Positions 21,132 to 30,085 of a stretch of 64,000 nt of DNA are shown piece by piece. The stretch spans positions 62,001-126,000 of the forward strand of contig JAEEVF010000008.1 of assembly GCA_016290775.1 (NCBI GenBank), given 5' to 3'. Under the pieces are notes generated by a model. The model was not told where the DNA came from. It saw only the letters and a program-made list of their open reading frames with translations, and did not search any database. Made by a program: the position numbers and the translations under genes. The stretch comes from Acetatifactor sp. (GTDB lineage Bacteria > Bacillota > Clostridia > Lachnospirales > Lachnospiraceae). The stretch's first letter is position 1; each line of letters starts with the position of its first letter.

Positions 21132-21190
21132 AAAAACCAAGCGTTACTTTAAAAAAATTATTAAAGTAACAATTGGTTTTTCTTGTTTTT
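21132..21190 (+). terminator. Terminator closing the rpmH-khpB group
   Basis: AAAAACCAA and GTTACTTTAA pair with TTAAAGTAAC and TTGGTTTTT with a small internal loop, then a T-rich tail. Confidence 0.88.
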
Positions 21191-21269
21191 GTTGTTATTA
21201 TGATATTGGATCGAGTTGATTTACGTGACAGAGCACAAAGGTGCATCGTCACGCCACGGAGGTCACAAG

Positions 21270-22673
21270 ATGGAAATTCAAAAAGGCACCATTGCGGCCA
21301 TTGCCACTGCCCTCTCCGATTCCGGCATCGGGATCATCAGGATCAGCGGTGATGAGGCAATCCGTATTGCGGATTCCGTTGTCCGTTCAAAAAGCGGCAA
21401 CAGCATCGTTGAACATGCGGAAAGCCACAGCATTCAATATGGTTTCGTGATGGATAAAAAATCAAATATCGTGGATGAAGTCATGGTATCCGTGTTCCGC
21501 GCTCCCAAAAGCTACACAAGGGAGGATGTGGTTGAGATCAATTGCCATGGCGGCATTCTTGTGACCAAAAGGGTTTTGGAGGTTGTTTTGAATGCAGGCG
21601 CAAGGCTTGCGCAGCCTGGCGAGTTCACAAAGAGAGCTTTCCTAAACGGCAGGATCGACCTTGTGGAAGCAGAGGCCGTAATGGACCTGATCCAGGCAAA
21701 AAATGATTTTGCCATGAAGGCTTCCACAAAGCAGCTTCGGGGTGACCTTTCCGAGAAGATAAGGAGCCTGCGCGAACGCATATTATATGAGATCGCCTTT
21801 ATCGAGTCCGCTTTGGACGATCCGGAGCATATTTCTTTGGAAGGCTATCCGGAAAGGCTTTGCGTAATCTGTGACGAGATCCTTGCGGAGCTTAGAAGAC
21901 TCATTGAAAGCGCGGAGAACGGAAGGATCCTTTCCGAAGGGATTTCCACGGTGATCCTTGGAAAGCCGAACGCAGGAAAATCCTCCCTTTTGAACATGAT
22001 CCTGGGCCAGGAAAGGGCCATTGTGACGGACATCGCAGGCACGACAAGGGATACGCTTGAGGAATGCGTAAATCTTGGCGGAATCCAGCTGAACGTGATC
22101 GATACGGCCGGCATCAGGGATACGCAGGATCAAGTGGAGAAGATCGGCGTGGAACGCGCTAAAAAGCAAGCGGAGGAAGCGGACCTGATCCTTTACGTCG
22201 TGGACACTTCCGTTGCGCTGGATGAAAATGACAAAGAGATCCTTTCTCTCATCGGCGGGAAGAGAACGATCTTTTTGATGAATAAATCGGATCTGGAAGC
22301 TAAGGTAAGTGAGGAAGAATTGTTGTCACTTCTGGGTAACGTGGACGTTTCTAAGGTCACGATGATCCCCACCTCTGCCGTTTTGGGAGAAGGCCTTGGG
22401 GCGCTGGAAAAAGAAATTGAAAAGCTTTTCTTTGAAGGAAAGATCCGGCAAAATGACGAGCTTGTGATCACAAAGCTGCGTCACAAACAGGAGCTTCAAA
22501 ACGCATTGGATGCGCTGCTTTTAGTGAAGAAAAGCCTTGAGGATCAAATGCCGGAAGACTTTTATTCCATCGATCTGATGCAGGCATATGCTTCCCTTGG
22601 GAACATTATCGGGGAAGAAGTCGGCGATGACTTGGTGGATGAGATATTTTCAGAGTTTTGTATGGGAAAGTAA
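21270..22673 (+). CDS. mnmE: tRNA modification GTPase MnmE
   Basis: GTPase that with MnmG makes the cmnm5 modification at U34 of tRNAs. The protein is 467 aa from the ATG at 21270, which has a CGGAGG site and gives the canonical N-terminus KGTIAAIATALSDSGIGIIRISG. Earlier in-frame codons lack a ribosome site. The folate-binding domain is 1-120. The G domain has GKPNAGKSSLLN (about 228-239), DTAG and NKSD. The C-terminal tetrapeptide-like end FCMGK keeps the catalytic Cys. mnmG follows 12 bp later. Confidence 0.97.
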   Translation: MEIQKGTIAAIATALSDSGIGIIRISGDEAIRIADSVVRSKSGNSIVEHAESHSIQYGFVMDKKSNIVDEVMVSVFRAPKSYTREDVVEINCHGGILVTKRVLEVVLNAGARLAQPGEFTKRAFLNGRIDLVEAEAVMDLIQAKNDFAMKASTKQLRGDLSEKIRSLRERILYEIAFIESALDDPEHISLEGYPERLCVICDEILAELRRLIESAENGRILSEGISTVILGKPNAGKSSLLNMILGQERAIVTDIAGTTRDTLEECVNLGGIQLNVIDTAGIRDTQDQVEKIGVERAKKQAEEADLILYVVDTSVALDENDKEILSLIGGKRTIFLMNKSDLEAKVSEEELLSLLGNVDVSKVTMIPTSAVLGEGLGALEKEIEKLFFEGKIRQNDELVITKLRHKQELQNALDALLLVKKSLEDQMPEDFYSIDLMQAYASLGNIIGEEVGDDLVDEIFSEFCMGK

Positions 22674-22685
22674 GAGGTTGGATCT

Positions 22686-24737
22686 GTGAGTACGATAAGA
22701 GAAAAGGTTGACGTATGCGTCGTTGGCGCGGGGCATGCGGGATGTGAGGCGGCGCTTGCCTGCGCAAGGCTTGGCCTGGAAACCGTGATCTTTACGGTGA
22801 GCGTGGACAGCATTGCGCTGATGCCGTGCAATCCCAACGTGGGTGGCTCTTCCAAGGGACACCTCGTGCGGGAATTGGACGCGCTTGGCGGCGAGATGGG
22901 CAAGAACATTGACAAAACCTTCATACAGTCAAAGATGTTGAATGTTTCCAAGGGTCCTGCGGTGCACTCGCTGCGCGCACAGGCGGATAAGGCGGAATAT
23001 TCCAGGGCCATGCGAAAAGTCCTTGAGGGCCAGGAACACCTTACCATCAAGCAGGCTGAGGTCTGCGAGCTTTTGTGGGAGGACTGCTCTCCTTCCGAGG
23101 ACGGTGCGGCCGCAGGTTCTGACGGCTCCCAGGGCGTGTTTGAAAAGCGTGCGGTTGCAGCATCTGACGGCTCTCAGGGCGTGTTTGAAAAGCGCGTGAC
23201 GGGTGTCGTGACCTTTACCGGCGCAGTATATGAATGCAAGGCCGTGGTCCTTTGCACGGGAACCTATCTTTGCGCAAGGTGTCTTTGCGGCGAGGCCATT
23301 ACTTACACGGGTCCTAACGGTCTGCAGGCGGCAACGCATCTGACCGATTCCCTGAAAGAGATGGGGATCGAGCTTCGCAGGTTCAAGACCGGAACGCCCG
23401 CCAGAATGGATGGACGCACCATTGATTATTCCAAGATGGAGGAACAGTTTGGGGATGAAAGGATCGTTCCCTTCTCCTTCTCCACGGATCCTGAAAGCAT
23501 CCAAAAGGAGCAAGCCTCCTGTTGGCTTACTTATACTAACAAGGCAACGCATGACATCATCCGCGCGAACCTGGACCGCTCTCCCATCTATGCCGGGATC
23601 ATTGAAGGTACGGGACCTCGTTACTGTCCTTCCATCGAGGACAAGGTGGTAAAGTTTGCGGAAAAGGAACGGCATCAGGTGTTCCTTGAACCGGAAGGCT
23701 TGCACACCCATGAAATGTACGTGGGCGGCATGTCCTCTTCTCTTCCCGAGGACGTACAGCTTGCGATGTATCGCACCGTGCCGGGCCTCGAACACTGCAA
23801 GATCGTAAGAAATGCATATGCGATCGAATATGATTGCATCAATGCAAAGCAGCTCTATCCTTCTTTGGAGTTTAAGAAGGTCAAGGGCCTTTTTGCGGGC
23901 GGTCAGTTCAATGGCAGCAGTGGATATGAGGAAGCAGCCGCACAGGGCCTTGTAGCGGGCATTAACGCAGCCATGGAGATATTTGGCAGGGAATTCCTTG
24001 TCATGGATCGTTCGGAGAGCTACATCGGCGTTCTGATCGATGACCTTGTGACAAAGGACAACCGCGAGCCCTACCGCATGATGACTTCGCGCGCAGAATA
24101 TCGTTTGCTCCTTCGTCAGGACAATGCGGACAGAAGGCTTCGGAAAAAGGGCTATGAAATCGGACTGATCTCGGAGGATGAATATCAGGACCTTCTTTGC
24201 AAGGAAGCTTTGATCGATCGGGAAATAGAGCGTCTCAAGGAGACGAAAGTCGGTGCGGGTGCTGAAATCCAGGCCTTTTTGGAGCGCCATGAAAGCGCGG
24301 CCCTAAAGACTGCCGCATCTCTGGCCGAGCTGATCTGCAGGCCGGAACTCTCCTACGCTCTCATCGAGGAAATTGACACGGGGCGCCAGGAAGCCTATCA
24401 GGAATATGCTTCCGCTGAGCACGTAAGGCCGAAGTACTTTACTTCTGACGGCAAGCTTTCACAGGAGATCATTGACCAGGTTGAGATTGAGATCAAGTAT
24501 GAAGGCTATATCACCAGGCAACAGCGCCAGGTGGAACAATATAAAAAGCTTGAAAAGAAGCTGATCCCCGCGGATATCGATTATGATGACGTGCCTTCCC
24601 TTCGTATCGAGGCAAGGCAGAAATTAAAGGAGTTCCGCCCTGTTTCCTTGGGTCAGGCTTCGAGGATTTCCGGCGTTTCACCTGCAGACGTATCCGTGTT
24701 GCACATCTACATTGAAAAAAGAGGAAGCATGAAATGA
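22686..24737 (+). CDS. mnmG: tRNA uridine-5-carboxymethylaminomethyl synthase MnmG
   Basis: FAD-dependent partner of MnmE. The start is GTG with AGAGG upstream. The FAD-binding motif [13 protein letters not shown] lies at about 12-24, and [36 protein letters not shown] and [24 protein letters not shown] are all present. At 683 aa it is about 50 residues longer than usual. Part of the excess is an insertion at about 135-175 that contains [11 protein letters not shown] twice at a 15-residue (45-bp) period. The stop overlaps the rsmG start by 4 bp. Confidence 0.97.
   Translation: MSTIREKVDVCVVGAGHAGCEAALACARLGLETVIFTVSVDSIALMPCNPNVGGSSKGHLVRELDALGGEMGKNIDKTFIQSKMLNVSKGPAVHSLRAQADKAEYSRAMRKVLEGQEHLTIKQAEVCELLWEDCSPSEDGAAAGSDGSQGVFEKRAVAASDGSQGVFEKRVTGVVTFTGAVYECKAVVLCTGTYLCARCLCGEAITYTGPNGLQAATHLTDSLKEMGIELRRFKTGTPARMDGRTIDYSKMEEQFGDERIVPFSFSTDPESIQKEQASCWLTYTNKATHDIIRANLDRSPIYAGIIEGTGPRYCPSIEDKVVKFAEKERHQVFLEPEGLHTHEMYVGGMSSSLPEDVQLAMYRTVPGLEHCKIVRNAYAIEYDCINAKQLYPSLEFKKVKGLFAGGQFNGSSGYEEAAAQGLVAGINAAMEIFGREFLVMDRSESYIGVLIDDLVTKDNREPYRMMTSRAEYRLLLRQDNADRRLRKKGYEIGLISEDEYQDLLCKEALIDREIERLKETKVGAGAEIQAFLERHESAALKTAASLAELICRPELSYALIEEIDTGRQEAYQEYASAEHVRPKYFTSDGKLSQEIIDQVEIEIKYEGYITRQQRQVEQYKKLEKKLIPADIDYDDVPSLRIEARQKLKEFRPVSLGQASRISGVSPADVSVLHIYIEKRGSMK
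23118..23207 (+). repeat. 45-bp tandem duplication inside mnmG
   Basis: Two copies of a 45-bp unit begin at 23118 and 23163. Each encodes [11 protein letters not shown] plus four less conserved residues. The copies differ by a few silent or near-silent changes, so the duplication is not brand new. Confidence 0.9.
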
Positions 24738-25468
24738 CGCTAAAGGAAAAGCATGACAGCGCCTTATTTGAAAAGGATCTTGCGGACCTTGGGATCACTC
24801 TTTCCAAGGATCAGATCGAGCAGTTTTTGCGATACTTCGAGCTGCTTGTGGAATGGAATGAGAAGATCAATCTTACGGCCATCACGGAATATGGTGACGT
24901 ACTGAAAAAGCATTTTGTTGACAGCCTCTCTCTCATTAAGGCCTTGGATCCCGCAAAGGAGCTGAAACTGATCGACGTTGGCACGGGTGCCGGATTTCCG
25001 GGACTTGCGCTGAAGATCGCATTTCCGAACTTGAAGGTAACACTCCTTGATTCGTTGAACAAAAGAATTCTTTTCTTGGACGAGGTGATTTCCCAGCTTG
25101 GATTATCCGGTGTTGAGACCATTCACGGACGCGCGGAGGATTTTGCTGGAAAGCCTGAATATCGCGAAGCCTATGATCTTTGCGTGTCCCGCGCGGTTGC
25201 AAACCTCTCCACTCTCAGCGAGTACTGCCTTCCCTTTGTAAAGGTAGGAGGATCTTTTGTTGCATATAAATCCGAAAAGATCGAAGAAGAACTTGGCCAG
25301 GCCCAAAAGGCCATCTCCATTCTTGGCGGTGCACTGAAAAAGCAGGCGGAGTTTACGCTTCCCTCCAGTGACGTTTACCGCAATCTTGTCGTGATCGAAA
25401 AAGAAAAATCGACGCCGAAAAAATATCCCAGAAAAGCAGGAATGCCTTCGAAAGAACCCCTCCACTAG
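24734..25468 (+). CDS. rsmG: 16S rRNA (guanine-N7)-methyltransferase RsmG
   Basis: SAM-dependent methyltransferase for G527 of 16S rRNA. The protein is 244 aa. The SAM site is [20 protein letters not shown] at about 76-95, and the conserved [19 protein letters not shown] follows at about 155-173. A basic tail ([20 protein letters not shown]) is typical of the family. It overlaps mnmG by ATGA and completes the mnmE-mnmG-rsmG operon. Confidence 0.96.
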   Translation: MTLKEKHDSALFEKDLADLGITLSKDQIEQFLRYFELLVEWNEKINLTAITEYGDVLKKHFVDSLSLIKALDPAKELKLIDVGTGAGFPGLALKIAFPNLKVTLLDSLNKRILFLDEVISQLGLSGVETIHGRAEDFAGKPEYREAYDLCVSRAVANLSTLSEYCLPFVKVGGSFVAYKSEKIEEELGQAQKAISILGGALKKQAEFTLPSSDVYRNLVVIEKEKSTPKKYPRKAGMPSKEPLH

Positions 25469-25567
25469 AGGATTTACAAGGCCTTTTCCATGCTGTATAA
25501 TGGTTTTGTAGTCAAAATATAATGAGTAAAAACAGAACATATGTTCTGTTTTATGAGGATATAAAAC

Positions 25568-26545
25568 GTGAAAGAAGAATCCAGGATCAAATTGCAGTCC
25601 GTTCTTAGTTCTTTGGAAGCCGAAGCAGACCCCGTTGCAGAGCGTTTGGAAATATATCATGCAGACATCAATCGTCTGGAGAAGATGATCGAAGCGCATC
25701 AAGATGACTTTTCCGAGGCAGAATATGTCTTCTCTCCCAGGGCAAACCGCGGAAAAAACGAAGAATTGATGAAATATCAAAGTGATCTTGCCTCCGTTCA
25801 GAAGAAATACGACCAGGTGCAGGCAAAATATGACCAGATCAATCAAAACATCGACCTGATCGTTGAAGTCCTCTCCTCTGACACCGAAGGGGAATATTCC
25901 AAGAGCAGCTTGCTTTATCAGGAGCAGGATCGTCATCGCATTGCCCGTGACCTTCATGACACTGCCCTCTTGAACATCTCCAATCTTGTGACCAAGATCG
26001 ATGCATGCAAGGACCTGATCAGCAGAGATCCAAAGAAGGCACAAGAAGAGCTCTCTTTAATAAGGAACAAACTCAGTGAATCCGTGGACGGGATCCGTGG
26101 CGTGATCTACGATCTGCGACCCATCGAAATGGATTCCAAAACCTTCCGATCCTCTCTTCTCAAATGGATCGATCAGTTTAATGAGGATAAGAAGTACAAG
26201 ATTGAGACAGAGATCGACGAGATCTTCTGCCCGGATCATACCATCCTCCTCACTATCTACAGGATCATCGAGGAATGCTTCAATAATATAAGGAAGCATG
26301 CCGACGCATATAAGATCCACTTGATCGTACAGGAACAGATTGGATCCTATTATGTTTACGTTGAGGATGACGGAAAAGGATTTGATGTTGAAAAGCCCGC
26401 ACCCAGTGATGCAATGCAGTTTGGGATTGCAATCATGAAAGAAAGAGTTGCGCTCCTTGGAGGAAACGTCAACATACAGTCGCAGCCTAATGCGGGGACG
26501 AAGATCAAGATTCTGATTCCGGCGGTGGCCAAGCCAGAACAGTAA
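25568..26545 (+). CDS. Orphan soluble sensor histidine kinase (DegS-like)
   Basis: 325-aa cytoplasmic kinase with no membrane span. Residues about 1-110 form a charged coiled coil (IYHADINRLEKMIEAHQDD, YQSDLASVQKKYDQVQAKY). The HisKA_3 domain has the phospho-acceptor His in RHRIARDLHDTALLNISNL at about 121-139. The ATPase domain has EECFNNIRKHADA (N box), VEDDGKGFD (G1) and a GIAIMKERVALLGG stretch (G2). This is the NarL/DegU-partner type. No response regulator gene is adjacent. The GTG start has a GAGGA site upstream. It sits next to the parS/parAB locus, but no functional link is shown. Confidence 0.88.
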   Translation: MKEESRIKLQSVLSSLEAEADPVAERLEIYHADINRLEKMIEAHQDDFSEAEYVFSPRANRGKNEELMKYQSDLASVQKKYDQVQAKYDQINQNIDLIVEVLSSDTEGEYSKSSLLYQEQDRHRIARDLHDTALLNISNLVTKIDACKDLISRDPKKAQEELSLIRNKLSESVDGIRGVIYDLRPIEMDSKTFRSSLLKWIDQFNEDKKYKIETEIDEIFCPDHTILLTIYRIIEECFNNIRKHADAYKIHLIVQEQIGSYYVYVEDDGKGFDVEKPAPSDAMQFGIAIMKERVALLGGNVNIQSQPNAGTKIKILIPAVAKPEQ

Positions 26546-26588
26546 ATTCTAAATTGAAAAAAGCCTACGACTAGATGTTGTGGTAAGG

Positions 26589-26616
26589 GCGGAATGTTTC
26601 ACGTGAAACATTCCGC
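26589..26616. promoter_or_regulatory. parS site 1 within a perfect 28-bp palindrome
   Basis: The core TGTTTCACGTGAAACA at 26595-26610 is the canonical ParB binding site. The palindrome extends six bases on each side (GCGGAA / TTCCGC), giving 28 bp of perfect dyad symmetry. It lies about 1.06 kb upstream of parA. Confidence 0.95.
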
Positions 26617-26653
26617 CTCTTGTGTTTAAAGTCGGTTCAGAAACACAAGATAG

Positions 26654-26669
26654 TGTTTCACGTGAAACA
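26654..26669. promoter_or_regulatory. parS site 2
   Basis: A second TGTTTCACGTGAAACA, 59 bp after the first. Degenerate half-sites (CGCGTGAAA) follow at about 26694 and 26717. Confidence 0.95.
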
Positions 26670-26814
26670 TTCGACCCAAAATATGGAGAGGGCCGCGTGA
26701 AAAATTTTACGGGTCCGCGTGAAACGTGCAAGGCCGAACACAAGATGTAGTGGTCGGCCCACGCTCGCCTAAAATACAAACCAAAGGTACGAGCTGGCCA
26801 AAGCAAAGCTACCA

Positions 26815-27400
26815 ATCATGTGGCACGCGTCGGCAGGTGGGCCCTCCCGAAACGGGCTAGTCCGACACTAAGCTCACCTTCGGCCCTCATTCGAGGCCTT
26901 GCCAAAAATTTCAAATTTTTGTCTGCGGCCTATCGGTCCTCGGTTCACCAAGTGCGGACTGCAAATTGTTTCGCGGAGGGCCCACGCTGTCCGCCGCTGT
27001 TAACAGAAAAATTTATGTTTTTTTGCGGGGGTATAAATGTACCATCGAAAAAATCGCAATTTTTTGCTAATTGAACCCTGCAAAACCAGAATCAAAAGAC
27101 TGAAATACGACACCGTCAGGTAGACGATTTACCCGAATGATTAACGGTTTTGTCCGATCAGCGAACACAAGGTCGTGCCCTCCAAGAAACAATTTGCAGT
27201 CCGCACTTAGCTCCGTCACGGGCTCCGCCCGTGATCCTGAGCGAAGCGAAGGACGTGCCGAAGGGCACGCCACCAAGGACCGATAGGCCGCAGACTGAGA
27301 TTTGAAATCGAAGGCAAGGCCTCGAATGAGGGCCGAAGGTGAGCTTAGTGTCGGACTAGCCGTTTCGGGAGGGCATGCCTTGCGTTCGCGTGGCATGCAA
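26815..27400. repeat. Long imperfect inverted repeat upstream of parA
   Basis: The left arm (about 26815-26985) reappears as its reverse complement in the right arm (about 27175-27400). Shared blocks include CTAGTCCGACACTAAGCTCA, CCTTCGGCCCTCATTCGAGG, GCGGCCTATCGGTCCT and GTGCGGACTGCAAATTGTTT. The right arm carries an extra segment of about 60 bp (27210-27275) made of three short hairpins, among them CACGGGCTCCGCCCGTG and CGTGCCGAAGGGCACG. No convincing protein-coding frame covers the region, and no transposase is present. With the parS sites it accounts for the 1.1-kb gene-free gap between 26546 and 27673. Confidence 0.85.
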
Positions 27401-27673
27401 CCAGGTTAATGAACCATGTTCTGCTTTCTCGTGGTGTATTGGCAGTTATTAATCCTGAACAAACAGCCGTCGAGATATGGTGGCAGATAGTATTTCGGCG
27501 GCCCGGTGGCCGGCGGGTGTCACCAACCTACAAATATTACAAGAAATAATCCCGAAATCTGTATAATAATATGGTAGAGTTTGAGTCGGAAAGGTGATAT
27601 AATTATGAACAATGGAGGTAAACTCCGAGGCAGAAAAACAGAACTGATAAGGAAAGGACGTGGGGCTTAAGGC

Positions 27674-28441
27674 ATGGGTAAGATCATAGCAGTTGCGAAC
27701 CAAAAAGGCGGCGTCGGCAAGACGACGACCTCTATCAACCTTGCTGCAGGTTTGGCAGTCAAAGGGAAAAAGGTACTGATCATCGATGCAGATCCTCAGG
27801 GAAATGCGACGAGTGGCTTTGGAATAGATAAAAACGACCTGGATCATACGATCTACGAGCTGATCCTGGGCGAATGCACCGTGCGGGATTGCATGATCTC
27901 GAATGCAGTGGAGAACATTTCCGTGATCCCGGCCAACGTGAACCTGGCGGCGGCTGAGATCGAAACGATCGGCATGGACAATAAGGAATACATTCTAAAG
28001 AATGAGATTGACTATGTCAGGGACGACTTCGATTACATTATTATCGACTGTCCGCCCTCCCTGAACATGTTGACGATCAACGCCATGACGACTGCGGACA
28101 GCGTTTTGGTGCCAATCCAGTGCGAATTCTATGCGCTCGAAGGTCTGAGCCAGCTGATCCACACGATCAATCTGGTAAGGGATCGTCTGAATCCGGAGCT
28201 GGACATCGAAGGCGTGGTATTTACGATGTACGATGCCAGGACAAATCTTTCCGCGCAGGTGGTTGAAAACGTAAAGGAGAACCTCCGCCAGAGGATCTAT
28301 AATACCGTGATTCCTAGGAACGTACGTTTGGCTGAGGCGCCGAGCTTTGGCATGCCGATCACGCTTTACGACCCGAAATCTGCGGGTGCGGAGGCATATA
28401 TCAAGCTTGCCGAGGAAGTCATCGCAAGCGATGAGGAATGA
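27674..28441 (+). CDS. parA: Chromosome partitioning ATPase ParA (Soj)
   Basis: 255-aa ParA/MinD-family ATPase that works with ParB and parS in origin segregation. The deviant Walker A is KGGVGKTTT at about 11-19 in VANQKGGVGKTTTSINLAAG; Walker B is YIIIDCPPSLNMLTINAM. The conserved LVPIQCEFYALEGLSQL and RNVRLAEAPSFGMP are present. There is no N-terminal DNA-binding extension, so it is the chromosomal type. The ribosome binding site is weak and distant. parB follows about 100 bp downstream. Confidence 0.97.
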   Translation: MGKIIAVANQKGGVGKTTTSINLAAGLAVKGKKVLIIDADPQGNATSGFGIDKNDLDHTIYELILGECTVRDCMISNAVENISVIPANVNLAAAEIETIGMDNKEYILKNEIDYVRDDFDYIIIDCPPSLNMLTINAMTTADSVLVPIQCEFYALEGLSQLIHTINLVRDRLNPELDIEGVVFTMYDARTNLSAQVVENVKENLRQRIYNTVIPRNVRLAEAPSFGMPITLYDPKSAGAEAYIKLAEEVIASDEE

Positions 28442-28540
28442 AACAGGCAGTGCTGCGGGAAAGCCGTTGCAGGCGATGAGGAATGAAGCAAGAACAGATT
28501 AACGAGAGCGAAAACATATAAGGAATAAGGAGAATTGGAC

Positions 28541-29428
28541 ATGGCAGTAAAAGGAGGACTTGGCAAGGGGTTGGACTCTTTGATCCAGGATAAGAAGGGA
28601 ACTTCGGCAGCGAAGGTGGAAAAGAAGGAAGAAAAGGGGCCGGAGACCATGGTGAAGATCACCAAGGTGGAGCCGAACAGGAGCCAGCCCAGAAAGACCT
28701 TTGATGAGGATGCATTGCAGGAACTTGCGGATTCCATCAAGCAGTTTGGCGTGATCTCACCCATCTTGGTGCAGGATCGCAAGGACCATTATGAGATCAT
28801 CGCAGGTGAGCGCAGATGGCGTGCCGCAAAGATGGCGGGACTGAAGGAAGTGCCGGTGATCATCCGCAATTATTCCGAGCAGGAGATCGTGGAGATTTCC
28901 CTGATCGAGAACATTCAGCGTGAGGACTTAAACCCCATCGAAGAAGCACAGGCCTACAAGCGTCTGTTGGAGGAATTCCACTTGAAGCAGGACGAGCTGG
29001 CGGATCGCGTGTCCAAGAGCAGAGTAGCAGTTGCAAACTCCATCCGTCTCTTGAAGCTTTCCAATGACGTGCAGCAGATGGTGATCGATGAGATGATCAC
29101 GCCGGGTCACGCAAGAGCGTTGATCGCCGTCGAAAACCTGCAGGAGCAATATAACTTAGCACAGCGCATCTTTGATGAGAAGCTGAGCGTTCGCGAAGTG
29201 GAAAAGATCGTAAAGAACCTTCAGAAGCCTGCAAAGCGGAAGAAGAAGCTCGATGACAAGCAGCTCCTTGCAATCTATCATGAGGAAGAGGAAAAGCTCA
29301 AGAAGAAGCTTGGAACAAAGGTTTCCGTGATCTCCAAGGGAGAGGGCACCGGAAAGATCGAGATTGAATTCTACAATCACGATGACTTTGAGAGGCTCCT
29401 CGAGCTGATCGGCAATCCGAGAATATAG
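28541..29428 (+). CDS. parB: Chromosome partitioning protein ParB (Spo0J)
   Basis: 295-aa CTPase/DNA-clamp protein that loads at parS. The N-terminus KGGLGKGLDSLI is the ParA-stimulating peptide. The CTP-binding motifs are GERRWRAAKMAG and ENIQREDLNPIEEAQAY. The helix-turn-helix follows with LADRVSKSRVAVANSIRLL, and the C-terminus is basic. The ATG at 28541 is preceded by AAGGAG at a spacing of 9 bp; an in-frame TTG 6 bp earlier is less suitable. Confidence 0.97.
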   Translation: MAVKGGLGKGLDSLIQDKKGTSAAKVEKKEEKGPETMVKITKVEPNRSQPRKTFDEDALQELADSIKQFGVISPILVQDRKDHYEIIAGERRWRAAKMAGLKEVPVIIRNYSEQEIVEISLIENIQREDLNPIEEAQAYKRLLEEFHLKQDELADRVSKSRVAVANSIRLLKLSNDVQQMVIDEMITPGHARALIAVENLQEQYNLAQRIFDEKLSVREVEKIVKNLQKPAKRKKKLDDKQLLAIYHEEEEKLKKKLGTKVSVISKGEGTGKIEIEFYNHDDFERLLELIGNPRI

Positions 29429-29455
29429 TCTTAATACAAAGAAGGAGAGCTGACG

Positions 29456-29983
29456 ATGATAAATGCAAACATGACAACTAATGCAGGATCGTTTACGATC
29501 AACAATACCGTACTGTTAGCTTTGTTCCTTCTTCTTGCGGTGGCGGTGGTGGTGCTTTTGATCCTGGCGTTCAGACAGGGGCAAGAGATCAAAACCTTGA
29601 AATTCCGACTGAATCGCTTTATGAACGGAAGGGATGCGGAAAGCCTTGAGAACGAGATCGCTTTTCTGGTCAAGGATCACAATTCCTTAAAGCAGGTGGT
29701 GGAGCTGAGCAAGAAGGACATTGAAGTGCTGTTCCATCATATGCGTTCGGCCTATCAAAAATATGGCCTGGTGAAATATGATGCATTCCAGCAGATGGGC
29801 GGGCAGCTGAGCTTTTGCCTGGTGCTTCTTGATCAGGACAACAATGGATTTATCCTGAATTCCGTACACAGCACGGAGGGAGCATATTGCTATTCTAAGG
29901 AGATCAGGAACGGTGTCGGCGACATCGATCTAGGCAAGGAAGAAAAGGAAGCTCTGGCCATTGCGATGGGCGAAGAAAAGTGA
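29456..29983 (+). CDS. DUF4446 membrane-anchored protein
   Basis: 175-aa protein with one N-terminal membrane span at about 18-42 (VLLALFLLLAVAVVVLLILAF), a coiled coil, and a conserved C-terminal domain with YQKYGLVKYDAFQQMGGQLSFCLVLLDQDNNGFILNSVHS, split here as KYGLVKYDAFQQMGG and SFCLVLLDQDNNGF. This is the DUF4446 family, which is found after parB in many Clostridia. The position suggests a link with origin segregation or sporulation, but its activity is unknown. Confidence 0.88.
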   Translation: MINANMTTNAGSFTINNTVLLALFLLLAVAVVVLLILAFRQGQEIKTLKFRLNRFMNGRDAESLENEIAFLVKDHNSLKQVVELSKKDIEVLFHHMRSAYQKYGLVKYDAFQQMGGQLSFCLVLLDQDNNGFILNSVHSTEGAYCYSKEIRNGVGDIDLGKEEKEALAIAMGEEK

Positions 29984-30020
29984 CATATGTGTCATAAACA
30001 GGACAGCCAAAAGTTTTGGA

Positions 30021-30049
30021 TTGAAAGATGAAAAGATTTGTGCTAGAAT
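30021..30049 (+). promoter_or_regulatory. serS promoter
   Basis: TTGAAA and TAGAAT are separated by 17 bp, 36 bp before the serS ATG. No T-box leader is present. Confidence 0.7.
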
Positions 30050-30085
30050 GCTCTGAAAAGCACTAGACGTAAGGTGGGAGAGAAT

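Noticed and set aside
26690..26725. A third and fourth parS site.
   Set aside because: Only half-sites (CGCGTGAAA) are present; the other arm is degraded in both.
26820..27396. Protein-coding genes in the gap before parA.
   Set aside because: The open frames there lie on both arms of an inverted repeat, give low-complexity translations and lack ribosome binding sites.
30000..30085. A serine T-box upstream of serS.
   Set aside because: The gap after DUF4446 is only about 100 bp, with a plain promoter and no antiterminator.
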